Source: UBA1858 sp964636225 (GTDB lineage Bacteria > Pseudomonadota > Gammaproteobacteria > UBA4575). Taken from it: a stretch of DNA of 7,165 bases. Positions 1 to 5,232 of this stretch are shown piece after piece. The stretch covers positions 1 through 7,165 of the forward strand of contig CAZWQM010000043.1 of the NCBI GenBank assembly GCA_964636225.1, in the 5' to 3' direction. Position numbers and translations under genes: made by a program. Positions within the stretch are counted from its first letter, which is position 1, and every line of letters begins with the position of its first letter. Below the pieces are notes generated by a model. That model was not told where the DNA came from and did not search any database. It worked only from the letters and a program-made list of their open reading frames with translations.

Positions 1-6
1 TATAGT

Positions 7-80
<74 letters not shown>

Positions 81-98
81 ACACTCGCTATATGTACC

Positions 99-183
99 TG
101 GTGGAGGGGGTAGGATTCGAACCTACGTAGGCATAGCCAGCAGATTTACAGTCTGCCCTCGTTGACCGCTTGAGTACCCCTCC
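99..183 (-). tRNA. tRNA-Tyr (anticodon GTA)
   Basis: This is a complete class II tyrosine tRNA on the minus strand, 85 nt including an encoded CCA. The acceptor stem GGAGGGG/CCCCTCC pairs over 7 bp. The anticodon stem GCAGA/TCTGC holds the loop CTGTAAA, with anticodon GTA at 149-147. A long variable arm containing GGC-TAT-GCC follows, as expected for bacterial tRNA-Tyr. The T arm is GTAGG-TTCGAAT-CCTAC, and the discriminator is A. It is the first gene of a Tyr-Gly tRNA operon reading leftward. In many gammaproteobacteria this order continues into tRNA-Thr and tuf, which would lie beyond the window edge; that continuation is inference. Confidence 0.98.
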
Positions 184-199
184 ATGCACAAAGCCGGGT

Positions 200-229
200 A
201 TTCTGATTTAGATACAAGCCAAGTGTCAA
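200..229 (-). promoter_or_regulatory. Likely sigma70 promoter of the Tyr-Gly tRNA operon
   Basis: On the minus strand a perfect -35 hexamer TTGACA (229-224) is followed after 18 bp by CAGAAT (205-200), a 4 of 6 match to the -10 consensus. The next bases, ACCCGGC, form a GC-rich discriminator, a known hallmark of stable-RNA promoters under stringent (ppGpp) control. Transcription would begin around 190-194, about 10 nt before the tRNA-Tyr 5' end, leaving a very short leader for RNase P to remove. The 18-bp spacer and imperfect -10 leave some doubt. Stringent control is inferred from the discriminator only. Confidence 0.6.
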
Positions 230-437
230 CAAGATAGTATGAATATATTGTGTAATTTTCCTGTAACTTGGACAATAGATGATATTTAGCCTTCGAAAGT
301 GGTCCTGGTGTCTACAAATCATCAGGATTGAAGTTGAAATCAGCAAAATTTTTGCCCGATTCTGAAGATTAAGCTGCGTCACAGGAGTTTATCTTTTATC
401 ATCCCCGGGCAAATTAACTTGACCAAAAAAATAATTC
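230..437. other. Divergent intergenic region between tRNA operon and ugd
   Basis: This AT-rich gap separates the leftward tRNA promoter from the rightward ugd gene. It must contain the ugd promoter, but no convincing -35/-10 pair is visible on the plus strand. A short palindrome, GCAAAA-TTTTTGC, lies near 343-355. An AGGAG sequence at 383-387 is not followed by a start codon. The bases directly before the ugd start (a run of A then ATAATTC) contain no Shine-Dalgarno sequence. No gene is recognised here. Confidence 0.5.
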
Positions 438-1781
438 ATGAAAGTAACTATCTATGGCTCCGGCTATGTAGGCTTGGTGACCGGCGCATGTCTGGCGCAA
501 GTCGGCAATCACGTGTTGTGTGTTGATATTGACGCAGAGAAAATCAACCAGTTAAAGCAGGGAAATATTCCCATTTATGAGCCAGGACTGGACGAAGTGA
601 TCCGATCTAATCTGGCCGCAGGGCGAATTGAATTTACCCAGGACCCAGAATATGGCGTGGCACATGGAATATTTCAATTTATCGCGGTCGGCACCCCACC
701 AGATGAAGATGGTTCGGCCGATTTAAGTCATGTGGTTGCCGCAGCCAATACCATTGCAGTACATCTGAATGATTATCGCGTGGTAGTGACCAAGTCTACC
801 GTGCCAGTGGGCACTGCCGATTTAATTCGCAATAAAATGAACCAGGCTCTTAAAAATAAAGGCATTCAGGGCGATTTTGATGTGGTCTCGAATCCGGAGT
901 TCCTAAAAGAGGGTGCAGCAATTGATGATTTCATGAAACCGGATCGCGTGGTGGTAGGCACCGATAGCCCGCGCGCCAGCGAGCTCATGAAGAACCTTTA
1001 TGCGCCGTTTAACCGCAATCACGATCGAGTCAAAATTATGGATATTCGCTCAGCAGAGCTGACCAAATATGCTGCCAACGCCATGCTGGCCACTAAAATC
1101 AGTTTTATTAACGAGCTGGCCAACCTGGCAGAAAAAGTCGGTGCGGACATTGAACAGGTGCGTCTGGGTATCGGCTCCGACCCCAGAATCGGCTACCACT
1201 TTATCTATCCCGGATGTGGCTATGGTGGCTCCTGCTTTCCCAAGGACGTCAGAGCACTTCAGCACATCGGCGCCAATGCGGAATTCAAAACCACGCTTAT
1301 TTCCGCAGTCGATGAAGTCAACCAAAAACAAAAAAAGGTGTTATTCAATAAGATTAACCAGTACTTTAATGGAGATTTGAAGGGTAAGACGTTCGCCTTA
1401 TGGGGGCTTGCCTTCAAACCCAACACCGACGATATGCGTGAAGCCTCAAGCCGTACCCTGATGGAACAACTATGGCAGTCTGGTGCGTCTATACAGGCCT
1501 ATGATCCGGTTGCCATGCAAGAGTGTGAACGCATTTATGGTGAACGTGACGACCTGAAGCTATGCAGGAATGCGCATATGGCCCTGGAAAATGCCGATGC
1601 TCTCATTATCATCACTGAATGGACCGAGTTTCGCAGTCCGGATTACGATTATATTAAATCCTCTCTGGCAAACCCGGTTATTTTTGATGGCAGAAATCTG
1701 TACGATCCAGGCTATCTCAAAAATCAGGGTATTGAATATTTTGCCATTGGGCGCGGTGCCTCAGTAAAAACCTTCAACTAG
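438..1781 (+). CDS. ugd: UDP-glucose 6-dehydrogenase
   Basis: This 447-residue cytoplasmic enzyme belongs to the UDP-glucose/GDP-mannose dehydrogenase family and oxidises UDP-glucose to UDP-glucuronate with two NAD+. The product is a precursor for capsule, exopolysaccharide or modified LPS sugars. The N-terminal Rossmann fold starts at once with GSGYVGLV (7-14), followed by an acidic VDID (29-32) at the end of the second strand. Family motifs follow: KSTVPVGT (119-126), NPEFLKEG (152-159) and ELTKYAANAMLATKISFINE (207-226), with the conserved K210. The nucleophilic cysteine is C266 in GGSCFPKD (263-270). The C-terminal UDP-binding domain carries GLAFKPNTDDMREA (323-336). Length and motif order are normal and the gene is intact. 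The ATG lies at the very start of the fold, so the start is secure although no Shine-Dalgarno is visible. No glycosyltransferase or other sugar-nucleotide gene is adjacent, so the target polysaccharide is unknown. Confidence 0.97.
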   Translation: MKVTIYGSGYVGLVTGACLAQVGNHVLCVDIDAEKINQLKQGNIPIYEPGLDEVIRSNLAAGRIEFTQDPEYGVAHGIFQFIAVGTPPDEDGSADLSHVVAAANTIAVHLNDYRVVVTKSTVPVGTADLIRNKMNQALKNKGIQGDFDVVSNPEFLKEGAAIDDFMKPDRVVVGTDSPRASELMKNLYAPFNRNHDRVKIMDIRSAELTKYAANAMLATKISFINELANLAEKVGADIEQVRLGIGSDPRIGYHFIYPGCGYGGSCFPKDVRALQHIGANAEFKTTLISAVDEVNQKQKKVLFNKINQYFNGDLKGKTFALWGLAFKPNTDDMREASSRTLMEQLWQSGASIQAYDPVAMQECERIYGERDDLKLCRNAHMALENADALIIITEWTEFRSPDYDYIKSSLANPVIFDGRNLYDPGYLKNQGIEYFAIGRGASVKTFN

Positions 1782-1858
1782 TAATCGTGCATTCTGCATT
1801 AAACTTTATTCTTATGACAGCCACACTAACAACCTCTCGCCATTTTTGGCTAGATTAC

Positions 1859-1879
1859 GAAAACCTTCCTTGGGTTTTC
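1859..1879. terminator. Weak hairpin downstream of ugd
   Basis: A perfect 7-bp inverted repeat GAAAACC/GGTTTTC (1859-1865 and 1873-1879) with a 7-nt loop lies about 80 bases after the ugd stop codon. The stem is AT-rich, and no clear T tract follows on the plus strand. It could be a weak terminator or chance. No stronger intrinsic terminator is seen between 1782 and 1936. Confidence 0.25.
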
Positions 1880-1935
1880 TCCCTCTGGGCCTTCCTCATT
1901 TGATTTCGAAGTTGTAATTAGTTCCAAACCAATTT

Positions 1936-2010
1936 GTCCCGCTTTTGCGGGAATGGCGGTGACTAACAACACTCAACTTATGTGTCAACCCCGTGACAAC
2001 GGGGATCCAG
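1936..2010. repeat. Inverted pair of REP-like GC-rich hairpins (REPIN-like)
   Basis: Two short hairpins lie in the gap between the convergent ugd and lipoprotein genes. The first is TCCCGC-TTTT-GCGGGA (1937-1952), the second CCCCGT-GACA-ACGGGG (1989-2004). Read on the minus strand, unit 1 begins GTCACCGCCATTCCCGC. Read on the plus strand, unit 2 begins GTCAACCCCG and ends GGGGATCCAG. Both units therefore start with GTCA and the two GTCA ends (1960-1963 and 1984-1987) face each other across about 20 bases. Hairpins of the form GTCATTCCCGC...GCGGGAATCCAG are common interspersed repeats in proteobacterial genomes. They may also act as bidirectional terminators here. Copy number elsewhere in the genome cannot be seen. 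Confidence 0.65.
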
Positions 2011-2020
2011 TCTGTATACC

Positions 2021-2752
2021 TTAAGCATCCTGCTCTTTTATATGAAAGTCATAGTGAAAGCCGTAGACTTCATTACCCACATCTATTCGAAAGTAGACTG
2101 AATGCTTATTATCAAGATAGCCCAACCCTTCATATTCCCCATCAACAGAAGCACAGTTACTGATTTTAAGCGTAATGTCGTAGGCGTTATATTTTGGATT
2201 AATCAGCGATACCCGGCCTTCATAATTGCAACTGTCTGAATCGGCTCCCTGAATGACACCATCGTTAATAGTCACTTCAAACATCAGGCCATCGCGATCA
2301 ATAAAACTCCAGGCCCCTTCCAGCATGGATAATGAGGAAGGCTGCTCATATAAATCACTATAGTTCAGCTGCATACTGCCAGTGTCACCCCCGTTGAGCG
2401 TGGTGAAATGTGATTGAATCTGTCCCTCGACAATTTCACCCGTAAGCCTTGCATAATCAAACGGCGAGCCATCTAGTGCGTACAAATTATATTTTGCGAA
2501 ATAGTAATTATCCTGTTGCTTGACCTGGCCGATGCACATGGCTTTGGCGCGATGGCTTACCGCAGTTGAACGCTCCCCAACATGAATCGCAAAAAAGTCG
2601 TAGGGTCCCCTACCTCGAATGTCAAAGCTGCCCACCCAAATGCCATCCAGAGGAGCTTTTTCAGCCATCATTTGTTCCTGTGATTGTTGCACTGGAACCG
2701 AACAGGCATTTAGCAGTAAAGGAAAAAACAGTAGGTTATAGAATCTAGTCAT
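2021..2752 (-). CDS. Putative outer-membrane lipoprotein, two tandem beta domains, function unknown
   Basis: This 243-residue exported protein has a type II signal peptide. A short positive N-terminus and hydrophobic core (residues 6-14) lead to the lipobox LNAC with the lipidated Cys at 17. Residue +2 is Ser, which under the E. coli Lol rule predicts outer-membrane sorting. After a Gln-rich linker (about 20-33) come two apparently related beta-rich modules, one opening with LDGIWVGSF (35-43) and the other with LEGAWSFI (144-151). In the second, SDSCNYEGRVSL (172-183) and ISNCASVDGEYEGLGYL (197-213) form a pattern seen in other proteobacterial lipoproteins of unknown function. C175 and C200 could form a disulfide. 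No catalytic motif is recognised. The Shine-Dalgarno is weak (GAG about 12 nt upstream). The gene is monocistronic as far as seen, and its stop codon abuts the REP-like pair. Lipoprotein identity is well supported; function is not. Confidence 0.85.
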   Translation of the reverse strand: MTRFYNLLFFPLLLNACSVPVQQSQEQMMAEKAPLDGIWVGSFDIRGRGPYDFFAIHVGERSTAVSHRAKAMCIGQVKQQDNYYFAKYNLYALDGSPFDYARLTGEIVEGQIQSHFTTLNGGDTGSMQLNYSDLYEQPSSLSMLEGAWSFIDRDGLMFEVTINDGVIQGADSDSCNYEGRVSLINPKYNAYDITLKISNCASVDGEYEGLGYLDNKHSVYFRIDVGNEVYGFHYDFHIKEQDA

Positions 2753-2857
2753 TCACGATCACTCGTTTATTCAAATAAGCAAGACGGATCAAATCACAAA
2801 GCCTTGACCTGTACAAGCCAACAAACCACATAAAATTATGTATTTAGTGACGGATTA

Positions 2858-2881
2858 AGCAAAGCAATAAACAACTTTGCT
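2858..2881. repeat. 7-bp inverted repeat upstream of the Rap1a/Tai-like gene
   Basis: AGCAAAG (2858-2864) and CTTTGCT (2875-2881) form a perfect 7-bp inverted repeat around a 10-nt AT-rich loop. It lies in the region expected to be the promoter or 5' leader of the small secreted protein gene, 8 nt before a GGAGG sequence (2889-2893). It could be an operator half-site pair or a leader hairpin near the ribosome site. There is no direct evidence for either. Confidence 0.35.
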
Positions 2882-2925
2882 GTATGTTGGAGGAAAATAA
2901 TTATAGAAACTACGCAAAAATATTC

Positions 2926-3252
2926 ATGAAGAAAATACTATTTTGTCTTCTCCTATTAGCTTGTTGCGGGCAATTGCATGCCAAAGCCATGAGCGGAAAG
3001 ATGGCCCTGGCTTTTTGTAGTGATAACGTGCAATGCGCATTAATGGCCAGCTCTTACAGTGATGGATTCAGCTACGCTTTACTGGCTATTCAAGCCGAAA
3101 ACTCTGTCTTCTGCATGCCCGCAGGTGTTTCTACTGGCATGCTGGGTCGTGTTTTTCGGCGTTACCTGATAGATAACCCGGATAAATTACACTTTACTGC
3201 CGCCAGCCTTGCTGTGACTGCATTTTCCGAGAAATTTCCATGTAAGCCATAA
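2926..3252 (+). CDS. Small secreted cysteine-rich protein, Rap1a/Tai immunity-family-like
   Basis: The protein has 108 residues from the ATG at 2926. It has a clear Sec signal peptide: MKK, a Leu-rich core, then a likely cleavage after LHA at residue 19. The mature part fits from memory the Rap1a/Tai pattern: an early helix with Cys 31 and Cys 37, then SYSDGFSYAL, FCMPAGVSTGML (62-73, Cys 63), YLIDNPDKLHFTAASL (80-95) and a terminal FPC (Cys 106). The four cysteines match the paired disulfides of the family. Known members are periplasmic immunity proteins that neutralise type VI secretion amidase effectors, but many homologues are orphans. No effector gene is adjacent, so an immunity role here is not shown. 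An in-frame upstream ATG at 2884 would add 14 residues before the signal peptide. The downstream start is preferred because MKK opens the signal sequence, though neither start has a well-placed Shine-Dalgarno. Confidence 0.75.
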   Translation: MKKILFCLLLLACCGQLHAKAMSGKMALAFCSDNVQCALMASSYSDGFSYALLAIQAENSVFCMPAGVSTGMLGRVFRRYLIDNPDKLHFTAASLAVTAFSEKFPCKP

Positions 3253-3572
3253 ACATCACCACACCATTATTGTTCTGCATGTGATTGAGCCTGCAATTAG
3301 CGCTGATAAAACAAAATATCTCGGCTTTGTCTGTTTGACAGTCTCTATAAAAAATCATGGTGTAAAGAAAGACGCATTACTAAAGGGCGGGTAACTTTTA
3401 ACACAAATACCTTTTGGGTTGCGATAAGCTACGCGGCTGATTTATTAAAATATCCTGAAAGAACACGTCTTAGATAAAAAACTACCACAAAAAACTTTGG
3501 GTGATAAAGATTTACGCAAATAAATTTATCGTAAATCTTACTAACTACCGAAATAGATATTACCAATTAATC
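3253..3572. other. Gene-poor convergent gap
   Basis: The 320 bases between the stops of the Rap1a/Tai-like gene and the Kelch gene contain no ORF with a credible start. The plus strand near 3420-3476 is open for about 55 codons and ends in TAA, but lacks ATG, GTG or TTG at its beginning and matches nothing recognised. The only clear structure is the inverted repeat at 3507-3539. No intrinsic terminator with a T tract is evident for the plus-strand gene. Confidence 0.5.
3507..3539. repeat. Perfect 10-bp inverted repeat, possible weak terminator or protein-binding site
   Basis: AAGATTTACG (3507-3516) and CGTAAATCTT (3530-3539) are exact reverse complements separated by 13 nt of A/T-rich spacer. 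The element lies 34 bases beyond the stop of the leftward Kelch gene, in the position of a 3' hairpin. Its stem is AT-rich (3 GC pairs of 10) and the following minus-strand bases are TTATCACC, so it would be a poor rho-independent terminator. A palindromic binding site is an alternative. Confidence 0.5.
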
Positions 3573-4673
3573 CTACAGAACAGGTGTCAGCTTGTAGAAG
3601 TAAATATTCTTATGCGTCCCTGTCATTACGATAAACGCTTTCAGACTGGGCACATAACGCCACAAGCCATACACATCATTCAGCGACTCAATATTTGGTC
3701 CACCTGCCGCTTTATGTTCTGTCCACACTTTAGTGTCCATATTCAACGAGTACACTGAACCTCCCGCCCAGCCAACAATGCGGTCACTGACCGGGTCATA
3801 CGCCAACCCTGGCGACAATTTTTTAATTAAAGGCTCGGCCCCTCGAGTTTGCCATTTTCTCTGCCGGTAATTCTTGTTGCGAATGTTATACACGACCACT
3901 TCACCCTGACCCACAACTACCAACAAACCGCGCTTGGTATCCACGACTGCGGTACGCGCAGAAATAAAATCATCGTTATGTTGTTTCCATTTATTAGTGT
4001 CGTAGCTATAAGACCAAAGTCCCGGCACATCGAACCACCATACTTTTTTGGATTCAGGATCGTACGCTGAAACATTTTCACAATCCGTACGAGGTCTGCG
4101 AACAGGACTCATATCCATCCACTTTTTGTTTTCGAAGTCGAACGTCCATGTTTTATCCGCGCCGCACCCACCCGGGTTACATGCAAGCGCACCGCCACTT
4201 CCAAACATGCGATCAGCGTGTTCTATATAAGCAATACCATTATAGGTATGCCTTGAATTAGGCGTGCCATCTTTATTCACCTGCTCGCATAAATTCGCTT
4301 CACTTGGTTCTGTCAGCCGCCCCCACTGTAACGTGTCAACATCAAACACATAAATTTCATTGCCCCGATAATCCGCATGACCTCCACCCCAGATAACCAG
4401 CCGATTACGTTTACTGTCAAACACACCTCCGCTATAAGCGGTAATGCCTTGAACGCCCATATAGGCCTGCAAGTCCGAATATTTTTCCGGGTCCGCACCC
4501 ACACTTTCCAGACGTGAGTTTGGTATTTCAAGCCAGCTATTTCCAGGCAAGGAAGCCACAATATGAGATGGGTTTAATGCATCATCGGTTGCCTGACTTA
4601 ACAAAGGAAAATAATTCAAGTTCACCAGTAACAAGACCCTTGCAAGATATGCAGTTTTTAACTTTCGATTCAT
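3573..4673 (-). CDS. Secreted Kelch/galactose-oxidase-like beta-propeller protein
   Basis: This 366-residue protein starts with a signal-peptide-like segment: MNRKLK, then a hydrophobic stretch, ending near LLSQA (24-28). The rest is built of Kelch-type blades. Each has the pattern small-hydrophobic strand, D-S/P-x-x-x-R/K, strand, then Y-x-D-T/x-x-x-W. Clear examples are VFDSKRNRLVIWGGG...YVFDVDTLQW (84-117), YNGIAYIEHADRMFGSGGA...TFDFENKKW (144-185), AYDPESKKVWWFD...YDTNKW (203-229), VVDTKRGLLVVVG (243-255) and AYDPVSDRIVGWAGG...NMDTKVW (291-317). About six blades are visible. Three cysteines, C129, C165 and C170, lie around the second blade. It probably binds a carbohydrate or protein ligand in the periplasm or outside the cell. 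I cannot identify the Cys-Tyr copper site of true galactose oxidase, so no enzymatic activity is assigned. The gene stands alone and is divergent from the photolyase pair. No good Shine-Dalgarno precedes the ATG. Confidence 0.85.
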   Translation of the reverse strand: MNRKLKTAYLARVLLLVNLNYFPLLSQATDDALNPSHIVASLPGNSWLEIPNSRLESVGADPEKYSDLQAYMGVQGITAYSGGVFDSKRNRLVIWGGGHADYRGNEIYVFDVDTLQWGRLTEPSEANLCEQVNKDGTPNSRHTYNGIAYIEHADRMFGSGGALACNPGGCGADKTWTFDFENKKWMDMSPVRRPRTDCENVSAYDPESKKVWWFDVPGLWSYSYDTNKWKQHNDDFISARTAVVDTKRGLLVVVGQGEVVVYNIRNKNYRQRKWQTRGAEPLIKKLSPGLAYDPVSDRIVGWAGGSVYSLNMDTKVWTEHKAAGGPNIESLNDVYGLWRYVPSLKAFIVMTGTHKNIYFYKLTPVL

Positions 4674-4776
4674 GCTGAGGACAGACCTTTTAAATTAAGT
4701 GGCTGGAAACAGTTAATAATAAAACCCCTGAGATTAATAAAATCGACGCAGTTCTAATAATTTGGCATTTATTTCC

Positions 4777-5232
4777 ATGCTGCACATAACTTTGTTCAAT
4801 ACATTTTTAACAAGGCGGATACAATCCTGTACAGTACCCAAACTCTCAAGCATATTGAACATTAGCCACAAATTTCGGATAGTAATAATACCAACAAACA
4901 CTTCTGTAATTGTTTTGCTACCATCCAATAAAAATATTCTAAATGCGTTACCCCCATTCCTAATGAAACATCCAGATGGGAAATGGTCATTGGTTATTCG
5001 AATTACAAAGAGTGACAACTCACTGGAACTTATTATTTTGCATTTAGATGAATGCACGTTTACACAACGTAAAATTTTGCTGACCACTCCGCCTTTTCAT
5101 GTGGGCGCCGATATATGGGAGCTGGATTATGGATCCGTGCTAATGACACTGTCACACCCAACACTTTCCAGCCACCCTGCAACAAGCTTGTGGCAACGCT
5201 GGCAACAACACAAACTGAGTCATTTACATTGA
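4777..5232 (+). CDS. Hypothetical protein coupled to photolyase
   Basis: I do not recognise this 151-residue ORF. Evidence that it is real is contextual: its TGA stop (5230-5232) overlaps the TTG start of the photolyase gene in a 4-base TTGA junction, typical of translationally coupled operon genes, and the reading frame is open over the full length. The C-terminal half reads like folded protein: HPDGKWSLVIRI (65-76 counting from this ATG), then SLELIILHLDE, then FHVGADIWELDYGS. It closes with a Trp/Gln-rich helix, SLWQRWQQHKLSHLH. The N-terminal half is less convincing, basic and hydrophobic without a clean signal peptide. Starts at TTG 4762, ATG 4777 or ATG 4963 are all possible and none has a Shine-Dalgarno. 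A 117-residue ORF occupies the opposite strand at 4734-5087 but has no supporting context. The gene may also be partly decayed at its 5' end. Confidence 0.5.
   Translation: MLHITLFNTFLTRRIQSCTVPKLSSILNISHKFRIVIIPTNTSVIVLLPSNKNILNALPPFLMKHPDGKWSLVIRITKSDNSLELIILHLDECTFTQRKILLTTPPFHVGADIWELDYGSVLMTLSHPTLSSHPATSLWQRWQQHKLSHLH
5229..5232 (+). promoter_or_regulatory. TTGA stop/start overlap, translational coupling
   Basis: The bases TTGA contain both the photolyase start codon TTG (5229-5231) and the upstream ORF stop TGA (5230-5232). No Shine-Dalgarno is evident (only CTGAG about 10 nt upstream), so the photolyase is probably translated by ribosomes terminating on the upstream ORF. This keeps photolyase output tied to that ORF. 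The inference depends on TTG being the true start. Confidence 0.55.

Noticed and set aside
146..382. 78-residue minus-strand ORF
   Set aside because: It overlaps the tRNA-Tyr gene and its promoter, and its product has no recognisable features.
1050..1380. ORFs on both strands inside ugd
   Set aside because: They are shadow frames of a clearly functional UDP-glucose dehydrogenase.
2801..2836. TTGACC ... TAAAAT as a promoter for the Rap1a/Tai-like gene
   Set aside because: The spacer is 21 bp, outside the functional range for sigma70.
3335..3352. TTGACA and TATAAA hexamers near 3336-3352
   Set aside because: They are only 5 bp apart, so they cannot act together as a sigma70 promoter, and no gene follows on the plus strand.
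3310..3476. Open plus-strand frame ending in a stretch like AISYAADLLKYPERTRLR
   Set aside because: No start codon or ribosome site is present, the frame is only about 55 codons, and no family resemblance was found, so it is most likely a chance open frame.
4734..5087. 117-residue minus-strand ORF opposite the photolyase-coupled ORF
   Set aside because: No start signal, domain or context supports it, and the plus-strand frame has the coupling junction.
4497..5172. Repeated ACACTTTCCAG at about 4500 and 5160
   Set aside because: It is an 11-base match between unrelated coding sequences with no extension on either side, best explained by chance.
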